Under the pieces are notes generated by a model. The model ran no database searches. It had not been told where the DNA came from and worked only from the letters and a program-made list of their open reading frames with translations. Below are positions 55,686 to 64,000 of a stretch of 64,000 nucleotides of DNA, piece by piece; within the stretch, counting starts at the first letter, position 1; every line of letters starts with the position of its first letter. This stretch comes from Paraburkholderia sp. DHOC27 (lineage in GTDB: Bacteria; Pseudomonadota; Gammaproteobacteria; Burkholderiales; Burkholderiaceae). Both the position numbers and the translations under genes were made by a program. The DNA is taken from positions 496,723 to 560,722 of the forward strand of contig NZ_QVQV01000003.1 of NCBI RefSeq assembly GCF_003429005.1. The letters are read 5' to 3'.

Positions 55686-56042
55686 ATGCAAAGCGATCTA
55701 AGCAGCCTGCGTGACCTCCTTCGACACTTTGCCGACGAGCGCGATTGGAACAAGTTTCATACGCCGAAGAATTTGGCAACGGCGCTGAGCGTTGAGGCGA
55801 GCGAGCTACTTGAACCATTTCAGTGGCTGAACACGGGTGACCAGAGCGAGTTGGATGAGGCCAGATACACCGCGGTTCGTCACGAAATGGCGGATGTGTT
55901 GCTGTACCTGGTTCGTCTGGCGGACAAGTTGGACGTGGATCTCTATCAAGCGTGTCTGGAGAAGATGGAGATCAACCGCGCGAAGTATCCGGCTGAAAAG
56001 GTTCGGGGCGATTCGCGGAAGTATTCGGAGTATCCCGATTAG
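55686..56042 (+). CDS. MazG-like nucleotide pyrophosphohydrolase
   Basis: A 118-aa all-alpha NTP pyrophosphohydrolase of the MazG/RS21-C6 type. The metal-binding helices show SVEASELLEPFQWLN (ExxE) and HEMADVLLYLVRLADKLDVD (ExxD), then a basic tail. Such enzymes hydrolyse (d)NTPs to monophosphates, often non-canonical dCTP analogues. It lies 172 bases after the reverse transcriptase and 260 before tRNA-Ala. Association with the RT is only positional. Confidence 0.92.
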   Translation: MQSDLSSLRDLLRHFADERDWNKFHTPKNLATALSVEASELLEPFQWLNTGDQSELDEARYTAVRHEMADVLLYLVRLADKLDVDLYQACLEKMEINRAKYPAEKVRGDSRKYSEYPD

Positions 56043-56302
56043 GGGGATGATTCGTTGATTCTGCAGCGAACGGGTTCGTTGGGTCGGTGATTTGGAACTT
56101 GGTTCAGCGGGGTTTTTACGGGTGGACGCGTTCACTCAGGAAATCTTTCGGTCGCGGGGATCGCCGGTCTTCACGCCGTCGAGGATTCGAGCTGTTCTTT
56201 CACACTATTTTGGCGATCGTTCGCAAATTTGTTGCTCGGCAACGAGTTGCTTCCGCATCGCAGATTTCGAAAAAACCTTGTGCTAGAATAATTTCCACTC
56301 GT

Positions 56303-56378
<76 letters not shown>

Positions 56379-56421
56379 ACAGAACGTCCGAGTAGGTCCA
56401 AAGCGGTTCTGGAAAAGTCCA

Positions 56422-56453
56422 AAACCCCGCGTAGCATAAGGCTCGCGGGGTTT
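56422..56453 (+). terminator. tRNA-Ala terminator (or left-end element terminator)
   Basis: A 10-bp perfect stem aaaccccgcg/cgcggggttt with a 12-base loop, continued by further T residues, between tRNA-Ala and the integrase. Confidence 0.85.
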
Positions 56454-56553
56454 TTTATTTCCGGCGATCTACGATGTGGTCCATTGACATCCAGGGGCAA
56501 CTGGGGGCAACGTATAGGGGCAAGTACAAGACTAAAGAAGGAGTTGCCCCAAA

Positions 56554-57771
56554 ATGCCCCTTACCGACATAGCCGTCCGCAACGCGAAGCCGGCCGATAA
56601 GCCAACCCGGCTTTTCGATGCCGGTGGCCTTTATCTGGAAGTTGCCCCGAGCGGGGGCAAGTGGTGGCGTTTTAAATACCGGTTCGCCGGAAAGGAAAAG
56701 CGCCTCTCCCTAGGTGTCTATCCCGAAATCACCCTGAAGGATGCCCGCGATCGAAGGGATAGCGCGCGGAAGCTTCTTGCGAACGGTGTCGATCCGGGAC
56801 TCGATCGCAAGGTACAAAAAGCTGCGGCGGTCCAGCGAGCTGGTAACAGTTTTGAGACCATCGCTCGGGAGTGGTTTGCTGGGCAGCTTCCTGGCTGGGC
56901 GAAGAGTCACGGCGACAAAATTATCGCTCGGTTGGAAAACGACGTCTTTCCGTGGTTGGGGGGGCGGCCCATCGCGGATATCCGCGCAACGGAAGTGCTG
57001 GACGTCTTGCGTAGGGTCGAGAAGCGCGGTGCACGCGATACAGCGCATCGCGTACACCAGAATTGCGGTCAGGTGTTTCGTTACGCCGTGGCGACCGGGA
57101 GGGTAGAAAGAGACGTCAGTGCAGACTTGCGCGGAGCACTGCCGCCTGCTCGCCATGAGAATTTCGCCTCGATGACGGAACCGAAGGAGGTCGCTGGGCT
57201 CTTGCGTGCGTTGGACGGCTTTAAGGGAACATTCGTCGTCCAGTGTGCACTGCGTCTCGCACCACTGCTGTTCGTGCGTCCCGGTGAGCTGCGTACAGCC
57301 GAATGGTCACACTTCGACCTTGACAAGGCCGAGTGGCGCTACACGGTCTCCAAGACCAAGAGAGACCACCTGGTGCCGCTTGCGCGACAGGCCGTCGCCA
57401 TTCTTCGAGAGCTGCAAGGCCTGACCGGTCACCGCCAGCACGTGTTTCCCGGGCGAGACGTCAAAAAACCGATGAGCGGCGCTGCGATCAATGCGGCCTT
57501 GCGGCGACTGGGATTTGACACGAAGACCGAAATTACTGGGCACGGGTTTCGCGCAATGGCTCGTACCATCTTGCACGAACAGTTGCGATTCCCAGGTGAG
57601 GTGATAGAGCACCAGCTGGCACATAAAGTACCGGACGCGTTGGGGACCGCTTATAACCGGACCAAGTTTATCGATGATCGGGTGTTAATGATGCAACGGT
57701 GGGCCGACTATCTTGACGAGTTGAAGTCCGAAACTGGCGACGTTCTCAAAATTCGCGCTGTAGCCGCCTGA
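56554..57771 (+). CDS. Tyrosine recombinase, P4-type integrase (DUF4102 arm domain)
   Basis: A 405-aa site-specific integrase. The N-terminal arm-binding DUF4102 domain (LTDIAVRNAKPADKPTRLFD, LSLGVYPEITLKDAR) is followed by a core-binding domain and the catalytic domain with Arg242 (VRPGELRTAEW), His330 and Arg333 (GHGFRAMART) and nucleophile Tyr367 (LGTAYNRTKF). All catalytic residues are present, so it may be active. It is adjacent to and transcribed away from tRNA-Ala, the usual P4-integrase arrangement. Confidence 0.95.
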   Translation: MPLTDIAVRNAKPADKPTRLFDAGGLYLEVAPSGGKWWRFKYRFAGKEKRLSLGVYPEITLKDARDRRDSARKLLANGVDPGLDRKVQKAAAVQRAGNSFETIAREWFAGQLPGWAKSHGDKIIARLENDVFPWLGGRPIADIRATEVLDVLRRVEKRGARDTAHRVHQNCGQVFRYAVATGRVERDVSADLRGALPPARHENFASMTEPKEVAGLLRALDGFKGTFVVQCALRLAPLLFVRPGELRTAEWSHFDLDKAEWRYTVSKTKRDHLVPLARQAVAILRELQGLTGHRQHVFPGRDVKKPMSGAAINAALRRLGFDTKTEITGHGFRAMARTILHEQLRFPGEVIEHQLAHKVPDALGTAYNRTKFIDDRVLMMQRWADYLDELKSETGDVLKIRAVAA

Positions 57772-57795
57772 TGTCGATCTGATCACGGGAGGAAT

Positions 57796-58944
57796 ATGAC
57801 CGTTTCTGTTGTTGATTTGCCGCTCGACGAACTGATCCATTGCGGAGAGTTTGCACGCGCCATAGCGAGAGCGATCCACCCAGTGCTGGAAGAAGGGGCA
57901 ACTGGTATTTATTGCGTGACGGGAAAGTTGGTGGCCCCCGATCTCAGGAAAGCGTCGCAGGAAACAGGACTGTTAGGCGCCGTTCGGGCGGATATTCCGG
58001 GGGCCTTCCCGTTGCCAGCACTTATTGAACGCGACGAACAGCTCGAGTTCGAGCTCCGTGGCGAAGTGATGGAAAATGAACGCGGCGCAACCGAGCGACA
58101 GATTTGGAAGTTGACGTCTAACCTACAGTTCCCGCACAAGCTGACGGATACGGACCGGGAGAGTCTGGAAAGGATATTGCCAGATTTGCCGCCCTTGCGG
58201 TACCCGTTGTCAGACCGAAGCAGGGAAGTATTCATGCAGGCATTCCGAGAGAAGGCTCGCGACTGGCTGTGGGAGCCGATACTTGTGACGGATGCCTATG
58301 TTGGCCTGCAGCACCAACGGCAAGAGCAAACGGTCAAGTATCACGTCGCGACATTGGCAGATGAATGCTCCTCGGGCGCAATAGTAATTCTCGACCGAGG
58401 GCATACTCGGCTGAGCCGGCTTGCTCCTGTTTCAGACGCCTACCTTTCCCGCAAAGCCGCTATCGATTATCTGTATCGACACGGCTTTGGGTATCGGAAG
58501 GCAAAGGCAAGCGCGCGGAAACCGATAGATGGCCGACGAGACCCGGGTACTCTTCCAGCGCCCACGCGCGGCGTCTCCATCAGTCAAGCGAGTGCAGAGG
58601 TAGTACGTTCGGGCAGCGATGAGTCGTGTGGTAGCGGCGCGAATGAACCGCATCGTGCAGCCCCGCCGCATGGTTCAGTCTCGCAGGCCGTCGCTGCTGC
58701 CAGCGAATCAGACGACTCTACAAGAGCTCCTGTCGCCTTGCGTGGCACCGTTCTGCGCATTAGCGAAGTGAGTAAGCTGACGGGAATCTCAGTGTCGATG
58801 CTCTACGAAAAGATGAATCGCAAGTCGCGATACTACGATCCTACGTTCCCGAAGAAAGTGTCGTTTGGCGCGCGCACTGTCGGCTATCTGCAGGCCGATG
58901 TCGATGCATGGATTCAGCAGCGGGTTTCAGCGGGGAAAGATTAA
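57796..58944 (+). CDS. Uncharacterised protein fused to a C-terminal AlpA-type DNA-binding domain
   Basis: A 382-aa protein. Residues about 315-378 (LRISEVSKLTGISVSMLYEK, then KVSFGARTVGYLQADVDAW) are an AlpA/MerR-like winged HTH that in prophage CP4-57 and P4 relatives regulates excision. The first 240 residues are a domain I do not recognise (EFARAIARAIHPVLEEGATG, LTDTDRESLERILPDLPPLR, VKYHVATLADECSSGAIVIL), joined by a Ser/Ala-rich linker. AlpA proteins are normally about 70 aa. Starts 24 bases after the integrase stop. Probably an island regulator with a sensing or partner domain. Confidence 0.75.
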   Translation: MTVSVVDLPLDELIHCGEFARAIARAIHPVLEEGATGIYCVTGKLVAPDLRKASQETGLLGAVRADIPGAFPLPALIERDEQLEFELRGEVMENERGATERQIWKLTSNLQFPHKLTDTDRESLERILPDLPPLRYPLSDRSREVFMQAFREKARDWLWEPILVTDAYVGLQHQRQEQTVKYHVATLADECSSGAIVILDRGHTRLSRLAPVSDAYLSRKAAIDYLYRHGFGYRKAKASARKPIDGRRDPGTLPAPTRGVSISQASAEVVRSGSDESCGSGANEPHRAAPPHGSVSQAVAAASESDDSTRAPVALRGTVLRISEVSKLTGISVSMLYEKMNRKSRYYDPTFPKKVSFGARTVGYLQADVDAWIQQRVSAGKD

Positions 58945-58950
58945 TATTTT

Positions 58951-59730
58951 GTGGCTCAAGAATCGAAAGTTCACGTCGAGGCTATGACGAGCGAGCAATC
59001 ACCGCGAGAACGCATTGCTGCCGCAAGGCAGCTTTATGCCGCGTTGCAGGCGTACATAGACCGGCCGACCTGGACGCCGATGGAAGGAGCGTTGATCGTA
59101 TCGGGGATTCACCCGCCGTCTGACTGCTGTGATATTCCCAATAGGGGTGTCGGCCTTGATGGCCGAATCTTCTCCAGCGGAGACAATGTACGCTTTTCGG
59201 TTGCTCACCGTATCTGGCGGAAGTGGCTTTCGCGGTGCGAAGACGATCAGGAAAGTGGTGAGGTCACGCCGACCGAATTTCGGCCGGACACGTTTCTGAT
59301 CTGGTGCGACGACATGCATATCGAGACCGATTGTCTTCGGCTTTGTCGGTCTCTCACCGGCTACACGGCGGATGCTGGTCGCCTCGACGTAATTCCGCTG
59401 GCGATCGTCGAATACGCGGAGCAAAAGGCCAATGAGGTCGACGTGCTTACTGCCAAGCTTGTTGCTGCTGGCGAGCCGGGCGTCGACAGCAAGGCGAAGT
59501 ACAAGAATTCGTCGTCGCGCTCGCCTATGCCGTTGCCGCAGAATCGGGAGCACCTTTCGACAGAAGAGTTTGCGGCGGTGTTAGCTGTTGAACCGCAGTC
59601 GGTACGCAAGCGTTACTCTGAAACGGGTAGTTACCACGGCGTTAGACCGACAAAGCTTCCGAATCGTCGGCTGCTCTGGCCGGTCGAGACGGCCAAGCGA
59701 TTGCTGAATGGTGGCAAGGTTGGCGAGTGA
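58951..59730 (+). CDS. Island protein of unknown function with C-terminal HTH-like segment
   Basis: A 259-aa protein from a GTG at 58951, six bases after the AlpA-fusion stop; an ATG at 58984 is an alternative start. The N-terminal part has a conserved-looking RPTWTPMEGALIVSGIHPPS and a cysteine-rich CCDIPNRG. The C-terminus LSTEEFAAVLAVEPQSVRKR, then YHGVRPTKLPNRRLLW, resembles helix-turn-helix domains of phage/plasmid regulators. I do not recognise the whole family. Confidence 0.65.
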   Translation: MAQESKVHVEAMTSEQSPRERIAAARQLYAALQAYIDRPTWTPMEGALIVSGIHPPSDCCDIPNRGVGLDGRIFSSGDNVRFSVAHRIWRKWLSRCEDDQESGEVTPTEFRPDTFLIWCDDMHIETDCLRLCRSLTGYTADAGRLDVIPLAIVEYAEQKANEVDVLTAKLVAAGEPGVDSKAKYKNSSSRSPMPLPQNREHLSTEEFAAVLAVEPQSVRKRYSETGSYHGVRPTKLPNRRLLWPVETAKRLLNGGKVGE

Positions 59731-60039
59731 TGTGGCCCATCCGAGTTGTCAATCGGTGGTTGAACCCTGCCGCGAGATTCTTAATCGCCATCGCGACTGT
59801 TTTCTGGAGACTCGATGGCCAACTCACCGAAGAACACTGCTGATTGATCTGATCTGAGGAAGTTGGATGGCCGTATGTTGCTCGTTGCGCAAATCGACGG
59901 TGCGGAAGGCTGTCCGTCGTCTTGCAACTTTCCTGAAGCGCAGTAGCGTGCTTTCGACGCTTCCCGCTCGTGACTTTTTCTTTAGCACGGCTCTGCCGAT
60001 GTCGTGCCTCTTCGCCCATAAATTTCGCAGGCGACCCAC
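59731..60039. other. Intergenic region inside the island, no gene recognised
   Basis: 309 bases with short ORFs on the minus strand lacking family character. It may contain a promoter for the downstream genes. Nothing specific was seen. Confidence 0.4.
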
Positions 60040-60921
60040 ATGAACAGTGAAGAAGACTTTGAATATCGCTATACCGTTGAATTCCCGAGGGGACAGCGCT
60101 ACAGCGTCTCGACGGTCTTGGACTTCATTCCCAAGGTTCTGCATCCGTGCATCCATCATCTTCGGACGGACCAAATTTCTTACCCCGCGGTCTATAGGCT
60201 GGTCGATTCATTGAACTACGGCGGCCCTACGAAAGAGCAATCGACGGAGAGAAGACCGTGTGAGCATTGCACGCGCCTGCAGCAAGAGGTACGTGTGCGG
60301 CTTGTCGAGCAAATTCGGATGGCAGCCCGTAGCGGGCACCTCGATCTCTGGAGCTGGCGACTGGGTACAGTGACCGAACCGCCAGTCGACGGCGACGCAT
60401 TCTGGTGGGCGCAGACGGCAGATATTTTTCGAGACGATCTGGTCAAGTTCTGCAAGAGTCAACGCCTGCGCGTTCAGTTTTCAGAGACGGAGACATATGA
60501 GCGAGAGGACTCCACAGGTCAACGGCCAAAATCGGATCACGACAGCGCACCCTGTGAGGCGAAATCGCCAAGTGACAGTCATGAACAAGCACTTTCGGAA
60601 TTGCCCCCCATTCCGTGTGTTCCCGCTGGGGCAATTGCCATTACCAAATTGGCGCTTCAGGCCGCCTGGGAGATTGAGCTGGCGGTCGGACAGTTCGCCG
60701 GCCCGGATACCATTTTTCGACGTTTGGGCACTTGGGTGAATACGCCCAAGGATGGAGACGGGGTGTTGATACAAGTGACTGGGAAAGCGGTTTTTTGGGC
60801 GAAGACGAAGGGCGGCGAGAAGGAATACGATCTGGAGGCTTGCAGTAAGACTCTTGCGTCCTGGCATAAGCGCCGTTGCAAGAACGGATGCGGTGGGCTA
60901 CGGGGAGCAAGACCCGGGTAG
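60040..60921 (+). CDS. Hypothetical island protein
   Basis: A 293-aa soluble protein I do not recognise. It shows a CEHCTRL cysteine pair near residue 75 followed by a helical basic segment (LQQEVRVRLVEQIRMAARSG), a charged low-complexity middle (about 155-190), and a C-terminal globular region ending in a Cys/Arg/Lys-rich tail (KRRCKNGCGG). No signal or membrane segment. Same strand as its neighbours. Confidence 0.6.
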   Translation: MNSEEDFEYRYTVEFPRGQRYSVSTVLDFIPKVLHPCIHHLRTDQISYPAVYRLVDSLNYGGPTKEQSTERRPCEHCTRLQQEVRVRLVEQIRMAARSGHLDLWSWRLGTVTEPPVDGDAFWWAQTADIFRDDLVKFCKSQRLRVQFSETETYEREDSTGQRPKSDHDSAPCEAKSPSDSHEQALSELPPIPCVPAGAIAITKLALQAAWEIELAVGQFAGPDTIFRRLGTWVNTPKDGDGVLIQVTGKAVFWAKTKGGEKEYDLEACSKTLASWHKRRCKNGCGGLRGARPG

Positions 60922-61088
60922 TCGATCTTCCGGTGGCCAGAATGTACTCGCACCGATATCCAGTCTTCTCGCGGATATCCGGAGACGAGGCAGAGACTGG
61001 GGAGAGCAGGGAAACCGGGGAACGCAGGACGATTGCTGCATATTCAATAGTACTCCCGCCGTATAGACGGCAATTCAGAGGAGTTGAT

Positions 61089-62309
61089 ATGCAGCACTTG
61101 TTATCAGATTCCGTTCGTGCCCAAGCGGCACGGATGCCTTTACACGACTACCCAAGGCCAAATGTACTTAGCGTTATGGCCTTGGTTCTCGCAGCTACGG
61201 CCACGGCGACGTCACTGGTCATTGCTGCCGAATCGGGCTGGGCGCGCGGCGGTCTGCCGGCCGAGCGCGCAATTCAGGTCGCGCTCGGCGCGGTTGCTGT
61301 CCTCTACGTGCATCTGTTGCCTGCTCGCTGGCGCACGCTCGGTATTCTCGCGCGTATCCTTGCTACTGCGTTGTGGGGCATCGGCATCGCGGTCGTAATG
61401 TACGGCCAGGCTAGCTTCTTCATGCTTTCGCAACAACACGCCGGCAACCGGCGCGCTGAGACCGTTCCGGCAACGACTATGCTGGCCGGTATCGGCGTGC
61501 CGCCCGGCCGCACGCTTACGGAGATCATGCGAGATGTTGCGAATGTCAGCTCGGAGCTGGCCCATGCTCAAGTACGCCGCTGCACAGGTGATTGTCCGTC
61601 GCTCAAGGCCCATACGGCGATCTTGGTCGCACAATTGGCGGCACTGAACGCTGAAGCTGGCGAGGCACGACGCCGCGAAGCCGAAGAGGACCGGCGGAGC
61701 CAGCAGGTTGATCGCATCGAGGCGCTGCGTGCGACTTTGCGCGCCGATCCGGTCGCGTGGACAGTCGCTTCCTGGTTTGACACGACCCAAGACCGTCTCG
61801 AACTGATGATGGGTGTCGCGTGTGCGGTCGTACTCGAAGGTGCGTCTGTCGTGAGTTGGTTGCTGGCGTTGGGCGTGTCAGGCCACGCAGCCGGTCGCGG
61901 CGCAGTCGTGTCCGACCGGAGCGCAGTCGAATTCGATCGTGAGGCGGTATCGCCAGAAAGCGCTGCGGTCGCGCAGAGCCAGCAGGCGGTCGTACCGGTG
62001 CACCCCATCACGAAAGAGGGTCGCGTGAACGCGACCGACGACTACGCAATGGTCGCGCCGGGGTGCGCGGTTACTGCTGGGAAAAGTGCCGATGGTCCCG
62101 TCACGTTCGGCGAAGACTTGCTGATCAAAAGAATTCATGAGGCTGTCGTGACTGGGCATCTCAAGCCGACGCAGGATGGGATCCGCAAGTTTCTCCGTTG
62201 CGGTCAGCCGAAGGCCGGCAGCTTGAACCGGCTGTATGGCGCGCGCTACGGTACCCAGGGAATGCAGGCAGCAACACAAGCAGCACGGGGGCAATATGCC
62301 AATCGTTGA
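61089..62309 (+). CDS. Island membrane protein with coiled coil and soluble C-terminal domain
   Basis: A 406-aa protein. ATG 61089 with AGAGGAG upstream is chosen; the frame runs open back to 60876. Three N-terminal hydrophobic segments (about 28-48, 63-82, 88-112) are followed by a charged coiled coil (AHTAILVAQLAALNAEAGEA, RRREAEEDRRSQQVDRIEAL) and a fourth helix (LMMGVACAVVLEGASVVSWL). After a Ser/Ala-rich linker a small C-terminal domain (LLIKRIHEAVVTGHLKPTQD, GIRKFLRCGQPKAGSLNRLY) looks like a DNA-binding HTH of replication/plasmid proteins. Its stop overlaps the next gene by 14 bases. Function unknown. Confidence 0.65.
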   Translation: MQHLLSDSVRAQAARMPLHDYPRPNVLSVMALVLAATATATSLVIAAESGWARGGLPAERAIQVALGAVAVLYVHLLPARWRTLGILARILATALWGIGIAVVMYGQASFFMLSQQHAGNRRAETVPATTMLAGIGVPPGRTLTEIMRDVANVSSELAHAQVRRCTGDCPSLKAHTAILVAQLAALNAEAGEARRREAEEDRRSQQVDRIEALRATLRADPVAWTVASWFDTTQDRLELMMGVACAVVLEGASVVSWLLALGVSGHAAGRGAVVSDRSAVEFDREAVSPESAAVAQSQQAVVPVHPITKEGRVNATDDYAMVAPGCAVTAGKSADGPVTFGEDLLIKRIHEAVVTGHLKPTQDGIRKFLRCGQPKAGSLNRLYGARYGTQGMQAATQAARGQYANR

Positions 62310-63987
62310 CTTTGAGCGCGCCCCCGACATGTATCACTTTCCCACGGTGCAGGGGTGTTACCCGAGCCCGGCGCTGCCGGATCTCATCCGCAACGCGGTA
62401 TTTGAAGTCAGCGCGAACCTGCGCGCGCCGGTCGAGCTCGCCGCACATGCAGCTCTCGCCGCCGTGTCGCTCGCCTGCCAAAATTTCGTCGACGTCCAGT
62501 GCCCGAGCTTTCCGCCGGCACCGTGTTCGCTCTTTCTGCTGACTGTGAGCAACAGCAGCGGCGGCAAATCGCTAATGGAGCAACGCTTTCTGCGAGCGAT
62601 CAAGGCGTTCGAGCGCAAATGTGAAGAAGACGCTTCCGCCCGTATGCCGGACTATCGGGCAGAGCTGAAGATCTGGAGCGACGACCAGCGTCGGCTGTCG
62701 AAGGAATACCGCGACGTGAGCCCGGGAACAGAAGAGTCGCAGCTCGTCCGGGAGCAACGTCTCGCGCATGAAAAGACGCAACCAGTGAAGCCCTCGGCGC
62801 GTGAGCTGCGTTTCGCCGAGATTTCGCCGCAGGGGTTGCGTGAAGCACTGATCGCCAACGGCGCTGTCGCGATCCTGTCGCCGGAAGGTGCGCCCGCGCT
62901 TACCGGAATGACATTCAGCCAGCCGGCGATGCTCAGCGGCTACTGGAGCGGAGAAGACCGGCCGGTCGGGCTCGTCAGTGGCAGTCGCCGTGCCACGAAC
63001 CCGCGCCTGAGCGTCTCAGTCATGCTGCAGGAGGACCAGTTCCGGGGCTACATGAAGAATCGCGGTGACGACGCCTTCAGCACGGGCTTGCTTGCGCGAA
63101 TGCTGCCCGCTTTTCCGAAAAGCTTCGTCTGGGTTGGCCAGGAGGCCATCACCGAAGAAGTGCCCGAACCGGCGCTCGATCTGTTCAACGAGCGCATTGC
63201 CGCAATACTTGCGCAGGCCGTGCCTGCGCCCGACGCACGTCCGGTTCAGCAGCTGTCGGAAGGCGCCAAGTACTACTGGAGGCTCTTCAAAGAGACCGTG
63301 CATAACGAGCTGATCTGCGGCCAGTCCTCTGAAAATATCAAGTCGTTCTTCCGCAAGCTCGGGGAGCAGGCGGCGCGCGTGGCCGGACTGTTCCACTATT
63401 TCTCCGGCCAGACCGGCGACGTATCGCCCGAGGCCATGAAATCGGCGATCGAGTTGTGCGAGTGGTATGCGCATGAATTCGCGCGCGTATTTTCAACCTT
63501 TGCACCGTCGGAGCTGCAAATGCAAAGCGAATCGGCGGAAAAGCTCTTCGCTTGGTTGCAACAGGCGTCTGCCAATCCAGTGAAGTATTCCAAGATAAAG
63601 ATGGGGCAATATTCGGAACGCGATTTGAACAACTATTCGAGCATCCGCAATAACCCGGAGAAGCTGGCGATGGCAATCAACGTGCTTGAACAGCAGGGGC
63701 GAATTGCAACAACTTATGGAAAGAAGGGCGGCCGGATCGTTTTTTATCCACCGTGGATGATGCAACAATTCGTGCAGGCTAGTTTTTTCTCGCCGCAAAT
63801 GAATCAGTTCATGGTGAATCCGCAGAGCCCTGCTCCAGCGCAACCCGTCGTTAATCAAGATGTCGCTGAACTTAATGCGACTAATAGCCTTCATCATCAG
63901 CCTGCGCAAACACGAGGCGTGTGCTTGGATAGCACATTGGCAAGCGGCAAATTGCTTGCTTCGAAGGCTCGTGTATTTCTGGAATAA
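62296..63987 (+). CDS. DUF3987-family protein (YfjI-like)
   Basis: A 563-aa protein of the DUF3987 family found in P4/CP4-57-type islands. Recognisable elements are NAVFEVSANLRAPVELAAHA, a P-loop-like LTVSNSSGGKSLMEQRFLRA (SSGGKS), and a conserved C-terminal helical segment ending RIATTYGKKGGRIVFYPPW, a winged-helix-like region. The family is thought to be a helicase/primase-like replication ATPase. ATG 62296 (MPIVDFERAP) overlaps the previous gene by 14 bases, suggesting coupling. The stop is at 63985-63987. Confidence 0.82.
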   Translation: MPIVDFERAPDMYHFPTVQGCYPSPALPDLIRNAVFEVSANLRAPVELAAHAALAAVSLACQNFVDVQCPSFPPAPCSLFLLTVSNSSGGKSLMEQRFLRAIKAFERKCEEDASARMPDYRAELKIWSDDQRRLSKEYRDVSPGTEESQLVREQRLAHEKTQPVKPSARELRFAEISPQGLREALIANGAVAILSPEGAPALTGMTFSQPAMLSGYWSGEDRPVGLVSGSRRATNPRLSVSVMLQEDQFRGYMKNRGDDAFSTGLLARMLPAFPKSFVWVGQEAITEEVPEPALDLFNERIAAILAQAVPAPDARPVQQLSEGAKYYWRLFKETVHNELICGQSSENIKSFFRKLGEQAARVAGLFHYFSGQTGDVSPEAMKSAIELCEWYAHEFARVFSTFAPSELQMQSESAEKLFAWLQQASANPVKYSKIKMGQYSERDLNNYSSIRNNPEKLAMAINVLEQQGRIATTYGKKGGRIVFYPPWMMQQFVQASFFSPQMNQFMVNPQSPAPAQPVVNQDVAELNATNSLHHQPAQTRGVCLDSTLASGKLLASKARVFLE

Positions 63988-64000
63988 ATCCAGGGGAAGC

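Overview
The window reads as chromosomal DNA of a high-GC betaproteobacterium of the Burkholderia/Paraburkholderia type. The evidence is the divergent gatCA / mreBCD-mrdA-rodA arrangement, the rsmB-DUF4390-NtrY/NtrX-like cluster, the fmt-def / dprA / topB neighbourhood, GTP-dependent PEP carboxykinase, eutBC, and long Ala/Lys-rich tails on housekeeping proteins. No rRNA, IS element or CRISPR array was seen.

Layout. 1-8.1 kb: the start of gatA (cut by the window edge) and gatC on the minus strand, with the cell-elongation operon mreB-mreC-mreD-mrdA-rodA divergent on plus. 8.1-21.1 kb: mostly minus-strand housekeeping genes, namely a Sel1-repeat protein with a HpcH/HpaI aldolase, the 7-deazaguanine genes queC-queE-queD, tRNA-Phe, a two-component pair translationally coupled to DUF4390 and rsmB, htpX, a LysE-type exporter, and fmt-def. 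21.3-25.9 kb (plus): dprA, a thioredoxin-like protein and topB. 26.3-32.5 kb: a LysR regulator, pckG, a D-2-hydroxyacid dehydrogenase, a patatin and a hotdog thioesterase.

32.7-36.6 kb is an accessory segment immediately after tRNA-Lys(CUU). It holds a truncated PD-(D/E)XK-type ORF, a 455-aa protein with a C-terminal Vsr/DUF559-like nuclease motif (candidate phage defence or abortive infection) and a zinc-motif protein. The tRNA-proximal terminator sequence recurs near its far side. 36.6-49.5 kb: an outer-membrane lipoprotein trio (CsgG-like, DUF4810, DUF799/GNA1162), a solute-binding protein, an omega-amidase-like nitrilase with an aminotransferase, dbpA, a small zinc ribbon protein, a MerR regulator with its operator, a sigma-54-type promoter before an ExaC-like aldehyde dehydrogenase and DUF779, eutBC (which also yields acetaldehyde) and a GyrI-like protein. 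49.8-53.9 kb: a LysR regulator divergent from a CitMHS transporter and a two-ORF AtuA-like module.

54-56 kb holds the most interesting locus. A retron-type reverse transcriptase is preceded by a region that can be laid out as a1-AGC-msr-msd-a2, a candidate retron ncRNA, and is followed by a MazG-like nucleotide pyrophosphohydrolase. No classical retron effector is visible. 56.3-64 kb: tRNA-Ala(CGC) followed by a P4-type tyrosine integrase and a run of co-directional island genes (an AlpA-domain fusion, two HTH/unknown proteins, a membrane/coiled-coil protein and a DUF3987 protein). This is the left part of an integrative element whose right end lies outside the window.
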